Below are positions 19,095-28,230 of a stretch of DNA of 64,000 nucleotides, one piece after another. The notes beneath the pieces are model-generated. The model was given only the letters and a program-made list of their open reading frames with translations. It was not told the origin of the DNA and made no database searches. Source of the DNA: an uncultured Erysipelotrichaceae bacterium (GTDB lineage Bacteria > Bacillota_I > Bacilli_A > RFN20 > CAG-826); contig CADCDA010000001.1 of assembly GCA_902800025.1 (NCBI GenBank), forward strand, positions 152,288-216,287, read 5' to 3'. The stretch's first letter is position 1; each line of letters begins with the position of its first letter. Made by a program: the position numbers and the translations under genes.

Positions 19095-21012
19095 TAAAAG
19101 ATTTACAAAAGTAGCGGTCCTATCCGTATTAGGAATGCTCGCCTTAACAGGTTGTAACAATTCCTCTAGCGAAATTTACGCTAAACCAAGTAATTATGAA
19201 GATCCAATCGTTACCTTTGATGGTAATGAAGATAAGATTCATAATGACATCTTAGAAATCATTTATGATTCTATGCATGATGGTTCTGCTCCATCAAAAG
19301 TCTTAGAGAAAGTTCTCTATAGATATGCAGAAAGCATCTTCGGTGTTTATAATGACGTCACTGCCAAAGGCAGAGAAGAAATCACTTTAAAAGAAGCTGC
19401 TACTGCTAATGAACAAAGCATAAACAAAACCAATGAATTCATCAAAAAGCATAAAGCCTTCTGGCTCTATGACGAAGACGGCAAACACGTCAATGATGAA
19501 GGCCAAGAAGTCACTGGTGAAGATTGGACACCATGTGCCACTGAAAGACTTAATGTCCAAGCTAGATGGGCAACCATTGAAACTCGTATCAGTGAAGCAA
19601 TGTATTCCAAAGCCACAGGTGGTAGTTACACAAAGAAACATTTCTTTAGTGAATTAGACTTTGTTGAAGCTTTATATAAAGACAACAAGAAAGTCAACTA
19701 CACTGCCGCTAAAGCAGCGGGCTTAAAGCCACTCTTAATCGACTACAAGCTCGAAAAAGATGATACATTCATCACAGTCGCTAATCCTGAAGGATTCCTT
19801 CATAGAGATTACTATCAATCAGGTGAATTCACCTATATTGAAGATGAAATCATCCCATCAATCTATAACGATCTTCTCGTTGAACAATACTTATTAGACG
19901 AAGAATTAGCCGCTGTTAGAAATAACCGTGCTAGAAAGATCAATGTTATTAAGATTGAAAAATATTCCAGCTTCACTAATAACGCTGACGCCTTAGTCAA
20001 AGACTTAGTGGAAGCCATCTATAGCAACGCTCCAGCAGCCAATCAACACGTTAGAACAAGTACTGCAGAAATCGAAAACTACTATGATGTATTATTCGAT
20101 ACCTACGCTACTGTTTCTAAAGGTTTATATGATGAAATCGCTGCTGATGCCGATGCAAGTGCAATCGTTGCTAGACTTCAAACAATCGCTAGTGATATTT
20201 ATGAAGTAAAAACATATGATACTTTCAATTATTACAATAACACTCAATATGGCGATTTAATTAAAGACTACGAGAAATTCAATTCTGCAACTAACTTCGA
20301 AGAACTTGATATGTCTTTATATAACAAGTTCACTTCAAGTGGAACAACCACCGCAGAAGAAGGCCTCAATCAATTAACAATTGATATCGACCAAACCAAG
20401 ACTATCTTCAAAGATTGGTACATTCAAAGTTCACAACCTTCCTTAGATAGTAATGGAAAGATTAATGAACGTTTATTCACCGTCTCTGTTGCTAATAGCA
20501 AGAAAGAAGTCGGTGGAGAACTCGATACCAGTGGTACCGATCCAGAATTAATCGAAAAGAACTTAAAAGATCTCGAAGAACTCGATAGATTCGAAAAGAT
20601 CGGTGATGAAACATCCTGGATTTGGGAATTAAGAGAAAAACCATCCGAAAAGGAAAACAAATTCATTTGTTCCATCAATGGTGCTTACTTCCTTAAGTTC
20701 GAAGGTAAATATTCACAAGCCAATCCACTTTACGACATCGTTTACGATGATGGCAGTGCCTATTACATCGTTAACGTCTTAGAAGCCGCGATTGATAACA
20801 AACTCAAGGCTAAGGGTGATTACAGTTACTCCAAAGTCAGAGGAACCAAGTTCTTAAATACTGTTATCGATGAAATCTCTAAGAAAGTCGCTGAAACTGG
20901 TAGCTATGCTTCTTTAAGTAAAGAATATTGGTTAAAGAAGATGGATATCACCTATCACGATCAAAAAGTCTACGATTACTTCAAAGACAACTATCCAGAT
21001 TTATTTGATTAA
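19084..21012 (+). CDS. Acidic lipoprotein, probable partner of the PrsA-like protein
   Basis: A 642-residue lipoprotein with a signal ending in LTGC (Cys24). Its early region (a helical segment after a short acidic beta stretch) and overall composition resemble the preceding lipoprotein, and the two may be ancient duplicates. No HVLVK or GDxG isomerase signature was found, so it could be a chaperone without isomerase activity. It starts within the end of the previous gene behind GGAGG, and a strong terminator follows. No assigned function. Confidence 0.7.
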   Translation: MSNNKRFTKVAVLSVLGMLALTGCNNSSSEIYAKPSNYEDPIVTFDGNEDKIHNDILEIIYDSMHDGSAPSKVLEKVLYRYAESIFGVYNDVTAKGREEITLKEAATANEQSINKTNEFIKKHKAFWLYDEDGKHVNDEGQEVTGEDWTPCATERLNVQARWATIETRISEAMYSKATGGSYTKKHFFSELDFVEALYKDNKKVNYTAAKAAGLKPLLIDYKLEKDDTFITVANPEGFLHRDYYQSGEFTYIEDEIIPSIYNDLLVEQYLLDEELAAVRNNRARKINVIKIEKYSSFTNNADALVKDLVEAIYSNAPAANQHVRTSTAEIENYYDVLFDTYATVSKGLYDEIAADADASAIVARLQTIASDIYEVKTYDTFNYYNNTQYGDLIKDYEKFNSATNFEELDMSLYNKFTSSGTTTAEEGLNQLTIDIDQTKTIFKDWYIQSSQPSLDSNGKINERLFTVSVANSKKEVGGELDTSGTDPELIEKNLKDLEELDRFEKIGDETSWIWELREKPSEKENKFICSINGAYFLKFEGKYSQANPLYDIVYDDGSAYYIVNVLEAAIDNKLKAKGDYSYSKVRGTKFLNTVIDEISKKVAETGSYASLSKEYWLKKMDITYHDQKVYDYFKDNYPDLFD

Positions 21013-21022
21013 TCTAACAATC

Positions 21023-21048
21023 AACCAGACATCGCTGTCTGGTTTTTT
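21023..21048 (+). terminator. Terminator of the lipoprotein pair
   Basis: 9-bp stem AACCAGACA/TGTCTGGTT with loop TCGC, followed by a T run. Confidence 0.92.
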
Positions 21049-21060
21049 GTTGCCTATTTA

Positions 21061-21089
21061 TTGAAATAAATAAAAGAGGTTCCTATAAT
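21061..21089 (+). promoter_or_regulatory. hinT promoter
   Basis: TTGAAA (21061-21066), 17-base spacer, perfect TATAAT (21084-21089). AAAGGAG follows before the ATG. Confidence 0.85.
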
Positions 21090-21123
21090 TGAAAGTGAAT
21101 AGAAAAGGAGATAGTCTCTAACT

Positions 21124-21537
21124 ATGGAAAAAGATATTTTTTGTAAAATCGTTAATGGTGAGATCCCTTGCCATAAATTATATGAAGATGAAGATGTCCT
21201 TGCTTTTTTAGATATCAGTCAAGTCACTAAAGGACATGCGCTTGTTATTTCTAAAAAACATTACGACAACTTCTTAACCATTCCTCAAGAAGAAATGCAT
21301 AAGGTTATGGATGTCGCTCAAAGGATTGGACAAGTCGCTATTAAGTATTTAGGAGCGAAAGGTGTTAATATCCTCTCTAACTGTTATGAAGCTGCTGGAC
21401 AATCTGTGATGCACTTCCATGTCCACGTTATTCCTAGATATGAAGACAAGGAAGGATTCATCCTTGAGATGAAGAATAATTCTGAAGGACTTAATCTTCC
21501 AGCGATTGCTAAACAAATTGAAAAAGAACTCAAATAA
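21124..21537 (+). CDS. hinT: HIT family nucleotide-binding hydrolase
   Basis: A 137-residue histidine-triad protein. The triad is in MHFHVHVIPR near the C-terminal third, and the N-terminus has the usual FCKIVNGEIP start. HinT-type enzymes hydrolyse nucleoside phosphoramidates such as adenylated intermediates. It is monocistronic, with its own consensus promoter and terminator. Confidence 0.94.
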   Translation: MEKDIFCKIVNGEIPCHKLYEDEDVLAFLDISQVTKGHALVISKKHYDNFLTIPQEEMHKVMDVAQRIGQVAIKYLGAKGVNILSNCYEAAGQSVMHFHVHVIPRYEDKEGFILEMKNNSEGLNLPAIAKQIEKELK

Positions 21538-21544
21538 GAAAATG

Positions 21545-21580
21545 AACCTCTTAGAAACAAAGCCTAAGAGGTTTTATTAT
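21545..21580 (+). terminator. hinT terminator
   Basis: 10-bp stem AACCTCTTAG (21545-21554) / CTAAGAGGTT (21564-21573) and a T-rich tail. It faces the end of the convergent XRE gene. Confidence 0.85.
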
Positions 21581-22042
21581 TTATAATAAGCTGATAGAGA
21601 CACTTTTCCCAAGAGCCTTGAATAATTTATTAATTTTCCCAATTGTGGGATTACCAAGCCCTTTTTCAATCTTAGAAATATCTCCTTGATCAATATGCGA
21701 TCTTTTTGATAATTCAACCTGGGTGATGTTCATTTCTTGTCTAGCCTGTTCAAGCAAGATTCCAATTTGATAATTGATGCTCGTATCTTCCTGGCAAATA
21801 AACTCACCATCTTCATAAACACTTTGAGCGTCGAAATCTAATTCATCGTTCCAGATAACACCATATCCACCTGGATCAAGGTGACCGCTTTCAAACAACT
21901 TACGATTATTTTGCAATTCTTTTAATTGAGGATATTTAGAAAACATTTTAGATAAGTCATATCTCATCACTTTTCCATCAATAAAGGTCATCTCAAGAGT
22001 GACACCTTCTAAGAATTTAACTTTTAATGCATTCATGAACAT
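21581..22042 (-). CDS. DUF2442 plus XRE helix-turn-helix protein
   Basis: This 153-residue protein joins an N-terminal DUF2442-like domain (1-85, with DGKVMRYDLSKMF and a DPGGYGVIWNDELD block) to a C-terminal Cro/C1-type helix-turn-helix (about 93-150, ITQVELSKRSHIDQGDISKIE). Proteins of this type are commonly paired with DUF4160 proteins, as here; the pair behaves like a small toxin-antitoxin or regulatory module, though its activity is not established. It starts just after the DUF4160 stop. An operator-like palindrome lies in the shared promoter. Confidence 0.85.
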   Translation of the reverse strand: MFMNALKVKFLEGVTLEMTFIDGKVMRYDLSKMFSKYPQLKELQNNRKLFESGHLDPGGYGVIWNDELDFDAQSVYEDGEFICQEDTSINYQIGILLEQARQEMNITQVELSKRSHIDQGDISKIEKGLGNPTIGKINKLFKALGKSVSISLL

Positions 22043-22043
22043 A

Positions 22044-22298
22044 TTAATCTAGTCCTTTCAATTTTATATATTTCTCGGTTTCCCACATTTCTAACAATTC
22101 TTTTTGATATTTGAGAATAAACTCTTTTACCATTTGTGACGCTCTATTCGGAAGATGCCCTTCAAGTAGTTCTCCGTTTGATATAGCAAACACCCCAACA
22201 TCATTTCCATAAAAAGCGTGAATATGAGGCGGATTATGTTCTTTGTTTCTTAAATACATCATAATAGTAATTCCATAAAATACGCAGATAGTTGGCAT
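22044..22298 (-). CDS. DUF4160 domain protein
   Basis: An 84-residue protein with the DUF4160 pattern: MPTICVFYGITI, NPPHIHAFYG and a later EGHLPNRA. I place the start at the ATG at 22298 because GGTGGAG lies 10 bases upstream; a TTG at 22307 would be too close to it. It is translated first, followed by the DUF2442-XRE gene. The function of DUF4160 is unknown; the HxH motif might bind metal. Confidence 0.85.
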   Translation of the reverse strand: MPTICVFYGITIMMYLRNKEHNPPHIHAFYGNDVGVFAISNGELLEGHLPNRASQMVKEFILKYQKELLEMWETEKYIKLKGLD

Positions 22299-22318
22299 GC
22301 AATTCAATCTCCACCATT

Positions 22319-22347
22319 ATTCTATGGTATATACACCATAATTTCAA
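22319..22347 (-). promoter_or_regulatory. Promoter with operator in the spacer
   Basis: Minus-strand TTGAAA (22347-22342), 17-base spacer, TAGAAT (22324-22319). The palindrome TATGGT-6-ACCATA (22323-22340) fills the spacer, a natural site for repression by the XRE protein of the operon. Confidence 0.7.
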
Positions 22348-22398
22348 GAAAAAGAAAAAATATTTATCTTATAGATAATAATAAAATAGCCAAAATAA

Positions 22399-22420
22399 AA
22401 GGCGAAATCTCTTCCGCCTT
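22399..22420 (-). terminator. yhaM operon terminator
   Basis: On the minus strand AAGGCG (22420-22415) pairs with CGCCTT (22404-22399), followed by TTATTTT. Confidence 0.75.
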
Positions 22421-22440
22421 GAGTTTATTCGTTTTTGTGA

Positions 22441-23370
22441 TTATTTCGCCTTATAGAAGCTTCTATTGTCTAAAGAATAGATTTTCTGAGTGAACTCACC
22501 TTTACCAACATCTTCATATGCTTTGTCTAAGACAAGCATTCTGCTATCAAGATTATCAATCATTGATATTAATAAGGCTTCTCTAGTTAAAGGCATGATT
22601 GGTGAGCCAAACTCTAATTGTCCGTGATGAGAAAGAATAATATGTTCTAATAATAGAGGAATCTCACTAGTGATTCCTAATTCCTTTTGAGCAATTCTTA
22701 ATTCTCCACACATAATTGATATATGGCCTAATAACTTTCCTTCAACGGAATAGCGGTACACTGCTGGTCCTTCTAGTTCAATCATCTTACCAAAATCATG
22801 GATAAGCGCACCAGTAACGATTAAGTCACGATTAATATCTTTATAATATTTAGAGAAATAATCTGCGTGTTCTGCTAAAGAGACACTATGCATAAGTAAA
22901 CCGCTACCGAATTCGTGATGAACGCTAATTGCGGCGGGCGCGTCATATATCTTTTGACCAAATTTCTTAATGAAATAATCTAATATGGCTTTACAGTCTT
23001 TATCTTTAATAGAATTCACTAATTTATTAAATCTTTCAATTAATTCCTCTTTAGCGACAGGAGGGGTTTTAATAAATCTAGTAACATCAACTTCATCAAC
23101 TGATAAAGATTTCGCTCTAATAATTTTTCCTTGTAAAGAATCATTATATGTAATGATTTCAATCATTACTTCAACGATATTGCCGCTAACAAAGATATCT
23201 TTATCTTCATCATCGATTTCCCATTTCTTAGAAGGTAAACTTCCAGAAGAATCTCTTAGTTCAACATTTAAATATGGAGTGCCACTTTTATTTGTCCCTT
23301 GAGAAGTTTGTCCCACTAAAGCTTGTAAAATAAGACGATCCCCATCAACGAGTTCTTTAATTAATTTCAT
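22441..23370 (-). CDS. yhaM: 3'-5' exoribonuclease YhaM
   Basis: A 309-residue protein with an N-terminal OB-fold nucleic-acid-binding domain (about 15-90) and a C-terminal HD phosphohydrolase domain: AISVHHEFGSGLLMHSVSLA, GALIHDFGKM and ILSHHGQLEFGSP hold the metal ligands. YhaM trims RNA from the 3' end in Gram-positives. The length matches the family. Its ATG overlaps the recX stop by 4 bases. Confidence 0.95.
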   Translation of the reverse strand: MKLIKELVDGDRLILQALVGQTSQGTNKSGTPYLNVELRDSSGSLPSKKWEIDDEDKDIFVSGNIVEVMIEIITYNDSLQGKIIRAKSLSVDEVDVTRFIKTPPVAKEELIERFNKLVNSIKDKDCKAILDYFIKKFGQKIYDAPAAISVHHEFGSGLLMHSVSLAEHADYFSKYYKDINRDLIVTGALIHDFGKMIELEGPAVYRYSVEGKLLGHISIMCGELRIAQKELGITSEIPLLLEHIILSHHGQLEFGSPIMPLTREALLISMIDNLDSRMLVLDKAYEDVGKGEFTQKIYSLDNRSFYKAK

Positions 23371-24143
23371 TTCATTTTCCTTTCTAGAACACTTATCACA
23401 TCATTCATCTTGTATCCTTTTTGTAATAAGGACTGCATGATTTTTTGTTTAAGTTCTTTCTTTTGGTTTTTTCTTGAAAGCCTTATACAAGCTTTCTCAT
23501 AATCTTTTTCTAACTTCTTAAGTTCTTCTTTGTTATTAAGAGGTTCTTTTAAAGTATTAGTCATCTCTAAAGCGATATCTTTATCAAATCCATTAGAGAT
23601 TAATCCGTTATAGATATGTTGCTTCTTTAAAGAATAACTATATTTATCATATTTCTTCTCTAATTTAGGAAGTAAGGCTTTAGCCTTCTTTCTTTCAACA
23701 TTAATAGGGAAGTTAATCTTAGATAATTTATCATCAAAGATTCCTTTATCTTTGAGTTTATTAATAATCTTATTCTTCCCATAGTTAAGTGAATTACAGT
23801 ATTCAACATAATCTTCGATAAACGCTTTATCGTCGATTAAGTCATATCCTTTCATAATCGATATCACTTTATCAACTTCTACTTTACTCGCTTCTTTGTT
23901 ATATAGTTTTTCTCTAATTTGATATTCTGTATAAATCGCTTTAGATCTAATCTTCATCGCATATTTTAAATATGACGAGACATTATTAAATTCTTTAATC
24001 TTGTTATATTCTTTCTTATCAATATCTTTTCCTTCGTATAGATAAAAGTTTGGATAGACTTCTTTATCTAATTCCAACTTTTCATTATCAAAAGTAACGA
24101 CAACTTTATTCTTGAGGATTTTGATCTTCTTGATTTTCATCAA
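23367..24143 (-). CDS. recX: Recombination regulator RecX
   Basis: This 258-residue protein has three-helix repeats of the RecX family (for example RSKAIYTEYQIREKLYNK and DKGIFDDKL). RecX binds RecA and modulates its filament. The extra N-terminal 55 residues form a beta-rich segment, as in Bacillus-type long RecX. It lies between a flippase-like gene (38-base overlap) and yhaM (4-base overlap), so all three are one transcript. The very high Lys content reflects the AT-rich genome. Confidence 0.9.
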   Translation of the reverse strand: MMKIKKIKILKNKVVVTFDNEKLELDKEVYPNFYLYEGKDIDKKEYNKIKEFNNVSSYLKYAMKIRSKAIYTEYQIREKLYNKEASKVEVDKVISIMKGYDLIDDKAFIEDYVEYCNSLNYGKNKIINKLKDKGIFDDKLSKINFPINVERKKAKALLPKLEKKYDKYSYSLKKQHIYNGLISNGFDKDIALEMTNTLKEPLNNKEELKKLEKDYEKACIRLSRKNQKKELKQKIMQSLLQKGYKMNDVISVLERKMK

Positions 24144-25245
24144 TATTCTTTCTCTTTCTAGGACGATATATAACTGTAAATAAACAAGCGATAATAAGCG
24201 GGAAGATAAACATTAAGCTTCTCCATAATAGAAGTGACGCTCTTGCGATTTCTTCAGTGTCAAAGAAATTAGGACCGCTACTAGGATAAAATAATCTTAA
24301 GAAAAATAATTCAGATAAAAGAGAATTACCAGGAATAGGAATAATACAAGTTACCATTTGATGGAAATTACTTAATAACACACTATCCCAGAAATTCGCA
24401 TAAGGTGATGTATTTCCTAAGGAAAGCCCACAAAAATATGGAACTGAATAAGAAATAGTAATATAAGCGAATAAAGCAACTGCAGTAATAAGTAACACAG
24501 GAACATTCTTTAATAGTAACTTTAAGTTACTTCTAAAATTAGTAATTGCGGCGTCTAACTTTTCATTATATTGTTCTTTATCTTTTACAATACGGACTTT
24601 TCTTAATAAGTTACCAAATGGTCCTTTAACGAATTTATAAAAACCGTTTGAGTAGGACACTAAATAGATAAGGCCAATCGCTAAAACATTAAAAGTAAAT
24701 CCAATCGCAATTAATACCCATAAAGGAACACTCGCAGTTCCAGCGTTACTAAAAGAGATAGATACATAACCAATCTCATTCACTAGTTGATGTTTACAAA
24801 TAATCGTAATAAGACCATAAATAATAAGCACTAATTGATAAACGATTGAATACATCGCTATAACACTTAAAGCGTCACTAATCTTGACCCCTTGTTTTTT
24901 ATAAGTATAGGTTTCCATAAAATGTCCACCTAAACCAGCTGGAGTCACCATACGATAAAGCGCTCCTACTTGATCAATAGCGATCGCTCTATGAAAAAAA
25001 TATTTCTTTTCAAATAATCTTGTTAAAACAAAAATAGCAATTGATCTAAATAGGATACATCCTAACACTATCGCTAAGATAGCGATAATATACCAAACAT
25101 TCGCTTTTTGAAGTGTTTCAAAAATCGTAGTAACGTTATTACCAACAGTTAAATAAAACGCTAGAGCGGTAAGCCCTAAAACAAAGATGATATAAATAAC
25201 GTATCTAATAATTTGATTACGAATTTCTTTACTAACTTGAGTCAT
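24106..25245 (-). CDS. Flippase-like membrane protein (LPG synthase transmembrane / UPF0104 family)
   Basis: The 379-residue protein has about eight hydrophobic spans, and the family block GLGGHFMETYTYKKQGVKIS is present. It matches the transmembrane half of MprF-type proteins (UPF0104), which flip lipids, but has no synthase domain. The substrate is unknown. The 3' end overlaps recX. The C-terminal tail is Arg/Lys-rich, then acidic. Confidence 0.85.
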   Translation of the reverse strand: MTQVSKEIRNQIIRYVIYIIFVLGLTALAFYLTVGNNVTTIFETLQKANVWYIIAILAIVLGCILFRSIAIFVLTRLFEKKYFFHRAIAIDQVGALYRMVTPAGLGGHFMETYTYKKQGVKISDALSVIAMYSIVYQLVLIIYGLITIICKHQLVNEIGYVSISFSNAGTASVPLWVLIAIGFTFNVLAIGLIYLVSYSNGFYKFVKGPFGNLLRKVRIVKDKEQYNEKLDAAITNFRSNLKLLLKNVPVLLITAVALFAYITISYSVPYFCGLSLGNTSPYANFWDSVLLSNFHQMVTCIIPIPGNSLLSELFFLRLFYPSSGPNFFDTEEIARASLLLWRSLMFIFPLIIACLFTVIYRPRKRKNIDENQEDQNPQE

Positions 25246-25254
25246 CGTTTACCC

Positions 25255-25297
25255 ATTATAGCATACATACATATTTTTATGAGCAAATTGTTCATAA
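25255..25297 (-). promoter_or_regulatory. Extended -10 promoter with palindromic operator candidate
   Basis: Minus-strand TGCTATAAT gives an extended -10 (TATAAT at 25260-25255). A 21-base imperfect palindrome with arms TTATGAGCAA/TTGTTCATAA (25277-25297, one mismatch) covers the -35 region. The binding factor is unknown. Confidence 0.5.
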
Positions 25298-25324
25298 AAA
25301 GTAAGATGTATATATCAAATCTTG

Positions 25325-25346
25325 AAAAAAAGGGAGTCCAACTCCC
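25325..25346 (-). terminator. pckA-aspAT terminator
   Basis: Minus-strand GGGAGT (25346-25341) / ACTCCC (25337-25332) with loop TGG and a T7 tail. Confidence 0.9.
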
Positions 25347-25410
25347 ATTTTTACGTAAAATTTAAATAGTTGTGTTCTTGTCACATTGCTTATTATACTA
25401 TGTATAATAT

Positions 25411-26607
25411 TTATTTGTGTTCCATCTTGACTGCAACGCAAAGAACCTCCATTGCAGTCTTTAAATCTTCATCGCTTAATGAAGAAGGCGCAATTCTAAT
25501 ATATGAATTAGATGGATCTTTATGATAAGGATGTGTTGCTCCTGCGGCTGTTAACGCTACTCCGCATTCCTTACAACGTTCCACTACTTGAGAGGCTATT
25601 CCTTTAACTTCTAGCAAAACAAAATATCCACCTTTTGGATGACTCCATTTCGCTAATCCACTTAGGTTCCTACTTAAAATCGATTCAACAATATCAAATT
25701 TTCGTTTTAAAATCTCTCCATGTTTTTTCATATGTTTTTTAAGTTCATCGATGGTCTTAAAAAACCTTATATGCCTAAGCTGATTTATCTTATCATATCC
25801 AATTGTTTGAATGGTTAAATGACTCTTAATATCGTTAATATTATTATCACTAGCCCCAATTAAAGATATTCCGCTTCCTGGGAAAGTAACTTTAGAAGTT
25901 GAGGTAAAGATATAAACAATATCTTCGTTATTATTCTTCTTTGCTTCTTCATAAATATTTAATAGTTTTTCTTCCTTATTAAAATCATGAATCGCATAAG
26001 CATAATCCCAATAGATTCTAAAGTCTTTTGCTTTAGGAGATAATCCCGCTAAACGTTTAACTACTTCATCACTATAAGTGATGCCGCTAGGATTTGAATA
26101 TTTAGGAACACACCATAAGCCTTTCACTGATTCATCAGAAATATATTTTTCAACTTCATCAACATCTGGACCATTTTCATTCATATGGATTGGTATCATT
26201 TCAATACCGAAATGTTCTAATATTGCAAAATGTCGATCATATCCAGGAACAGGGCATAACCACTTAATCTTTTCTATCTTTGACCAAGGAGTAGAACCAC
26301 AAACACCAAAAAGCATACTTCTGCTAATTTGGTCATACATAATATTGATAGAAGAATTACCCATAATAATGATGTTATTAGAAGGAACTCCTATTATAGG
26401 AGAGAATAAATCTCGACATTCTTTTAATCCTTCTAGGCATCCATAATTTCTTGTATCGATTCCATTAGAAAGATAATCACTACTAGAAGATAAAATATCC
26501 ATCATTGGTAAAGATAAATCTAATTGTTCTTTAGATGGCCTTCCTCTAGAAAGATCAATATGTAAGCCTTTATTCTTATATAATTCAAATTCTTCTTTAA
26601 TATTCAT
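25411..26607 (-). CDS. Aspartate aminotransferase, Rv3722c-like (Asp_aminotransf) family
   Basis: A 398-residue PLP enzyme of the distinctive family that includes the major mycobacterial aspartate aminotransferase. Family blocks include RNYGCLEGL, IIMGNSSINIMYD, WLCPVPGYDRHF, GLWCVPKYSNPSG and the Lys239 Schiff-base site in TSTSKVTFPG. It interconverts aspartate and 2-oxoglutarate with oxaloacetate and glutamate. It begins 2 bases after pckA, which consumes or makes oxaloacetate, so the pair joins nitrogen and C4 metabolism. Confidence 0.92.
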   Translation of the reverse strand: MNIKEEFELYKNKGLHIDLSRGRPSKEQLDLSLPMMDILSSSSDYLSNGIDTRNYGCLEGLKECRDLFSPIIGVPSNNIIIMGNSSINIMYDQISRSMLFGVCGSTPWSKIEKIKWLCPVPGYDRHFAILEHFGIEMIPIHMNENGPDVDEVEKYISDESVKGLWCVPKYSNPSGITYSDEVVKRLAGLSPKAKDFRIYWDYAYAIHDFNKEEKLLNIYEEAKKNNNEDIVYIFTSTSKVTFPGSGISLIGASDNNINDIKSHLTIQTIGYDKINQLRHIRFFKTIDELKKHMKKHGEILKRKFDIVESILSRNLSGLAKWSHPKGGYFVLLEVKGIASQVVERCKECGVALTAAGATHPYHKDPSNSYIRIAPSSLSDEDLKTAMEVLCVAVKMEHK

Positions 26608-26609
26608 TT

Positions 26610-28208
26610 TTATAATTTTGGACCGTGTTCTTTTAATTCTTTTCCTCTACTGGAATATTCATATTTATGGAAGTTATTAATAAATCTAGACGCTAAATCG
26701 ATAGCTTTCTTATTCCATTCAGACTTATCAATATATGTATCTCTAGGATCTAAGATATTACTATCAACACCTGGTAAAGAAGTTGGTACTTCTAAATTAA
26801 AGATTGGAATAACTTTAGTAGATGCTTTATTAACATCTCCATTTAATATCGCATCAATAATACCTCTCGTGTCTTTAATAGAAATACGTTTACCACTACC
26901 ATTCCATCCAGTATTTACTAAATAGGCTTTAGCTCCTGTGATTTTCATATGTCTAACCAATTCTAACGCGTATTTAGTTGGATGTAATTCAAGGAATGGT
27001 TGACCAAAGCAGCTAGAAAATGTTGGAGTTGGTTCTTTAATTCCTCTTTCAGTGCCTGCAACTTTAGATGTATAACCACTTAAGAAATAATATTCAACTT
27101 GTTCAGGAGTTAATATTGATACAGGTGGTAATACTCCAAAAGCGTCACAGCTTAAAAAGATAACATTTTTCGCATGTGGACCATGAGATATTGGTTTAAC
27201 GATATTTTTAATATGATAGATTGGATAAGACACTCTTGTGTTTTCAGTTACTGACTTATCAGTAAAATCAATCTTTCCATCTTTACTAACAGTGACATTT
27301 TCTAAAAATGCATTTCTTTTAATTGCATTATAAATATCTGGTTCGTTGTCTTTATCAAGATTAATGACTTTCGCGTAACATCCACCTTCAAGATTAAAGA
27401 CTCCATTATCATCCCAACCGTGTTCATCATCACCAATAAGTAATCTTTTTGGATCGGTAGATAAAGTGGTTTTACCTGTTCCACTTAAGCCAAAGAATAT
27501 AGCGGTGTTTTCTCCATTCATATCAGTATTTGCAGAACAGTGCATACTCGCTATACCTTTAAGTGGTAAATAGTAGTTCATCATAGAGAACATCCCTTTT
27601 TTCATTTCTCCACCATACCAGGTATTAAGAATAATTTGTTCTTTACTTGTAAGATTAAAGATAATCGCGGTTTCACTATTTAAACCAAGTTCTTGATAAT
27701 TATTTACTTTTGCTTTAGAAGCAGCGTATACGATAAAATCAGGCTTAAAGTTTTCTAATTCTTCTTTAGAAGGTCTAATAAACATATTAGTGACAAAGTG
27801 AGCTTGCCAGGCGACTTCCATAATAAAACGAACCGCCATTCTGGTATCTTTATTCGCTCCACAATAAGCATCAACAACATATAAGTCTTTGTTTGATAAT
27901 TGTTCTAAGGCAACTTTTTTACATTCATCCCACGCTTTCTTACTAGCTGGATGGTTATCATTTGGATATTCGGGAGATGTCCACCACACAGTGTCCCTAC
28001 TCACATCATCCATAACAATAAATTTATCTTTAGGAGATCTACCTGTATAAACACCAGTCATCACATTAATCGCATCTAATTCGGTTAGTTGTCCTTTTTC
28101 ATAACCAGTTAATGATTCTTTTGTTTCATGTTCAAAAAGAAGTTCATAAGATGGATTATGATAAATGTTATTTGGTTTAATACCTAATCTAGATAAATAG
28201 TTTTTCAT
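26610..28208 (-). CDS. pckA: Phosphoenolpyruvate carboxykinase (ATP)
   Basis: A 532-residue enzyme that converts oxaloacetate and ATP to PEP, CO2 and ADP, or runs in reverse in fermenters. Visible are the substrate-binding [12 protein letters not shown] (52-63), the kinase loop GLSGTGKT (240-247), LIGDDEHGW (about 257-265) and the RISIKDTRG block. The length is normal for ATP-type PckA. A TATAAT on the minus strand just inside the end of the preceding toxin gene could give it its own promoter. Confidence 0.97.
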   Translation of the reverse strand: MKNYLSRLGIKPNNIYHNPSYELLFEHETKESLTGYEKGQLTELDAINVMTGVYTGRSPKDKFIVMDDVSRDTVWWTSPEYPNDNHPASKKAWDECKKVALEQLSNKDLYVVDAYCGANKDTRMAVRFIMEVAWQAHFVTNMFIRPSKEELENFKPDFIVYAASKAKVNNYQELGLNSETAIIFNLTSKEQIILNTWYGGEMKKGMFSMMNYYLPLKGIASMHCSANTDMNGENTAIFFGLSGTGKTTLSTDPKRLLIGDDEHGWDDNGVFNLEGGCYAKVINLDKDNEPDIYNAIKRNAFLENVTVSKDGKIDFTDKSVTENTRVSYPIYHIKNIVKPISHGPHAKNVIFLSCDAFGVLPPVSILTPEQVEYYFLSGYTSKVAGTERGIKEPTPTFSSCFGQPFLELHPTKYALELVRHMKITGAKAYLVNTGWNGSGKRISIKDTRGIIDAILNGDVNKASTKVIPIFNLEVPTSLPGVDSNILDPRDTYIDKSEWNKKAIDLASRFINNFHKYEYSSRGKELKEHGPKL

Positions 28209-28230
28209 ATATTTAATACCTGCTGCTATA

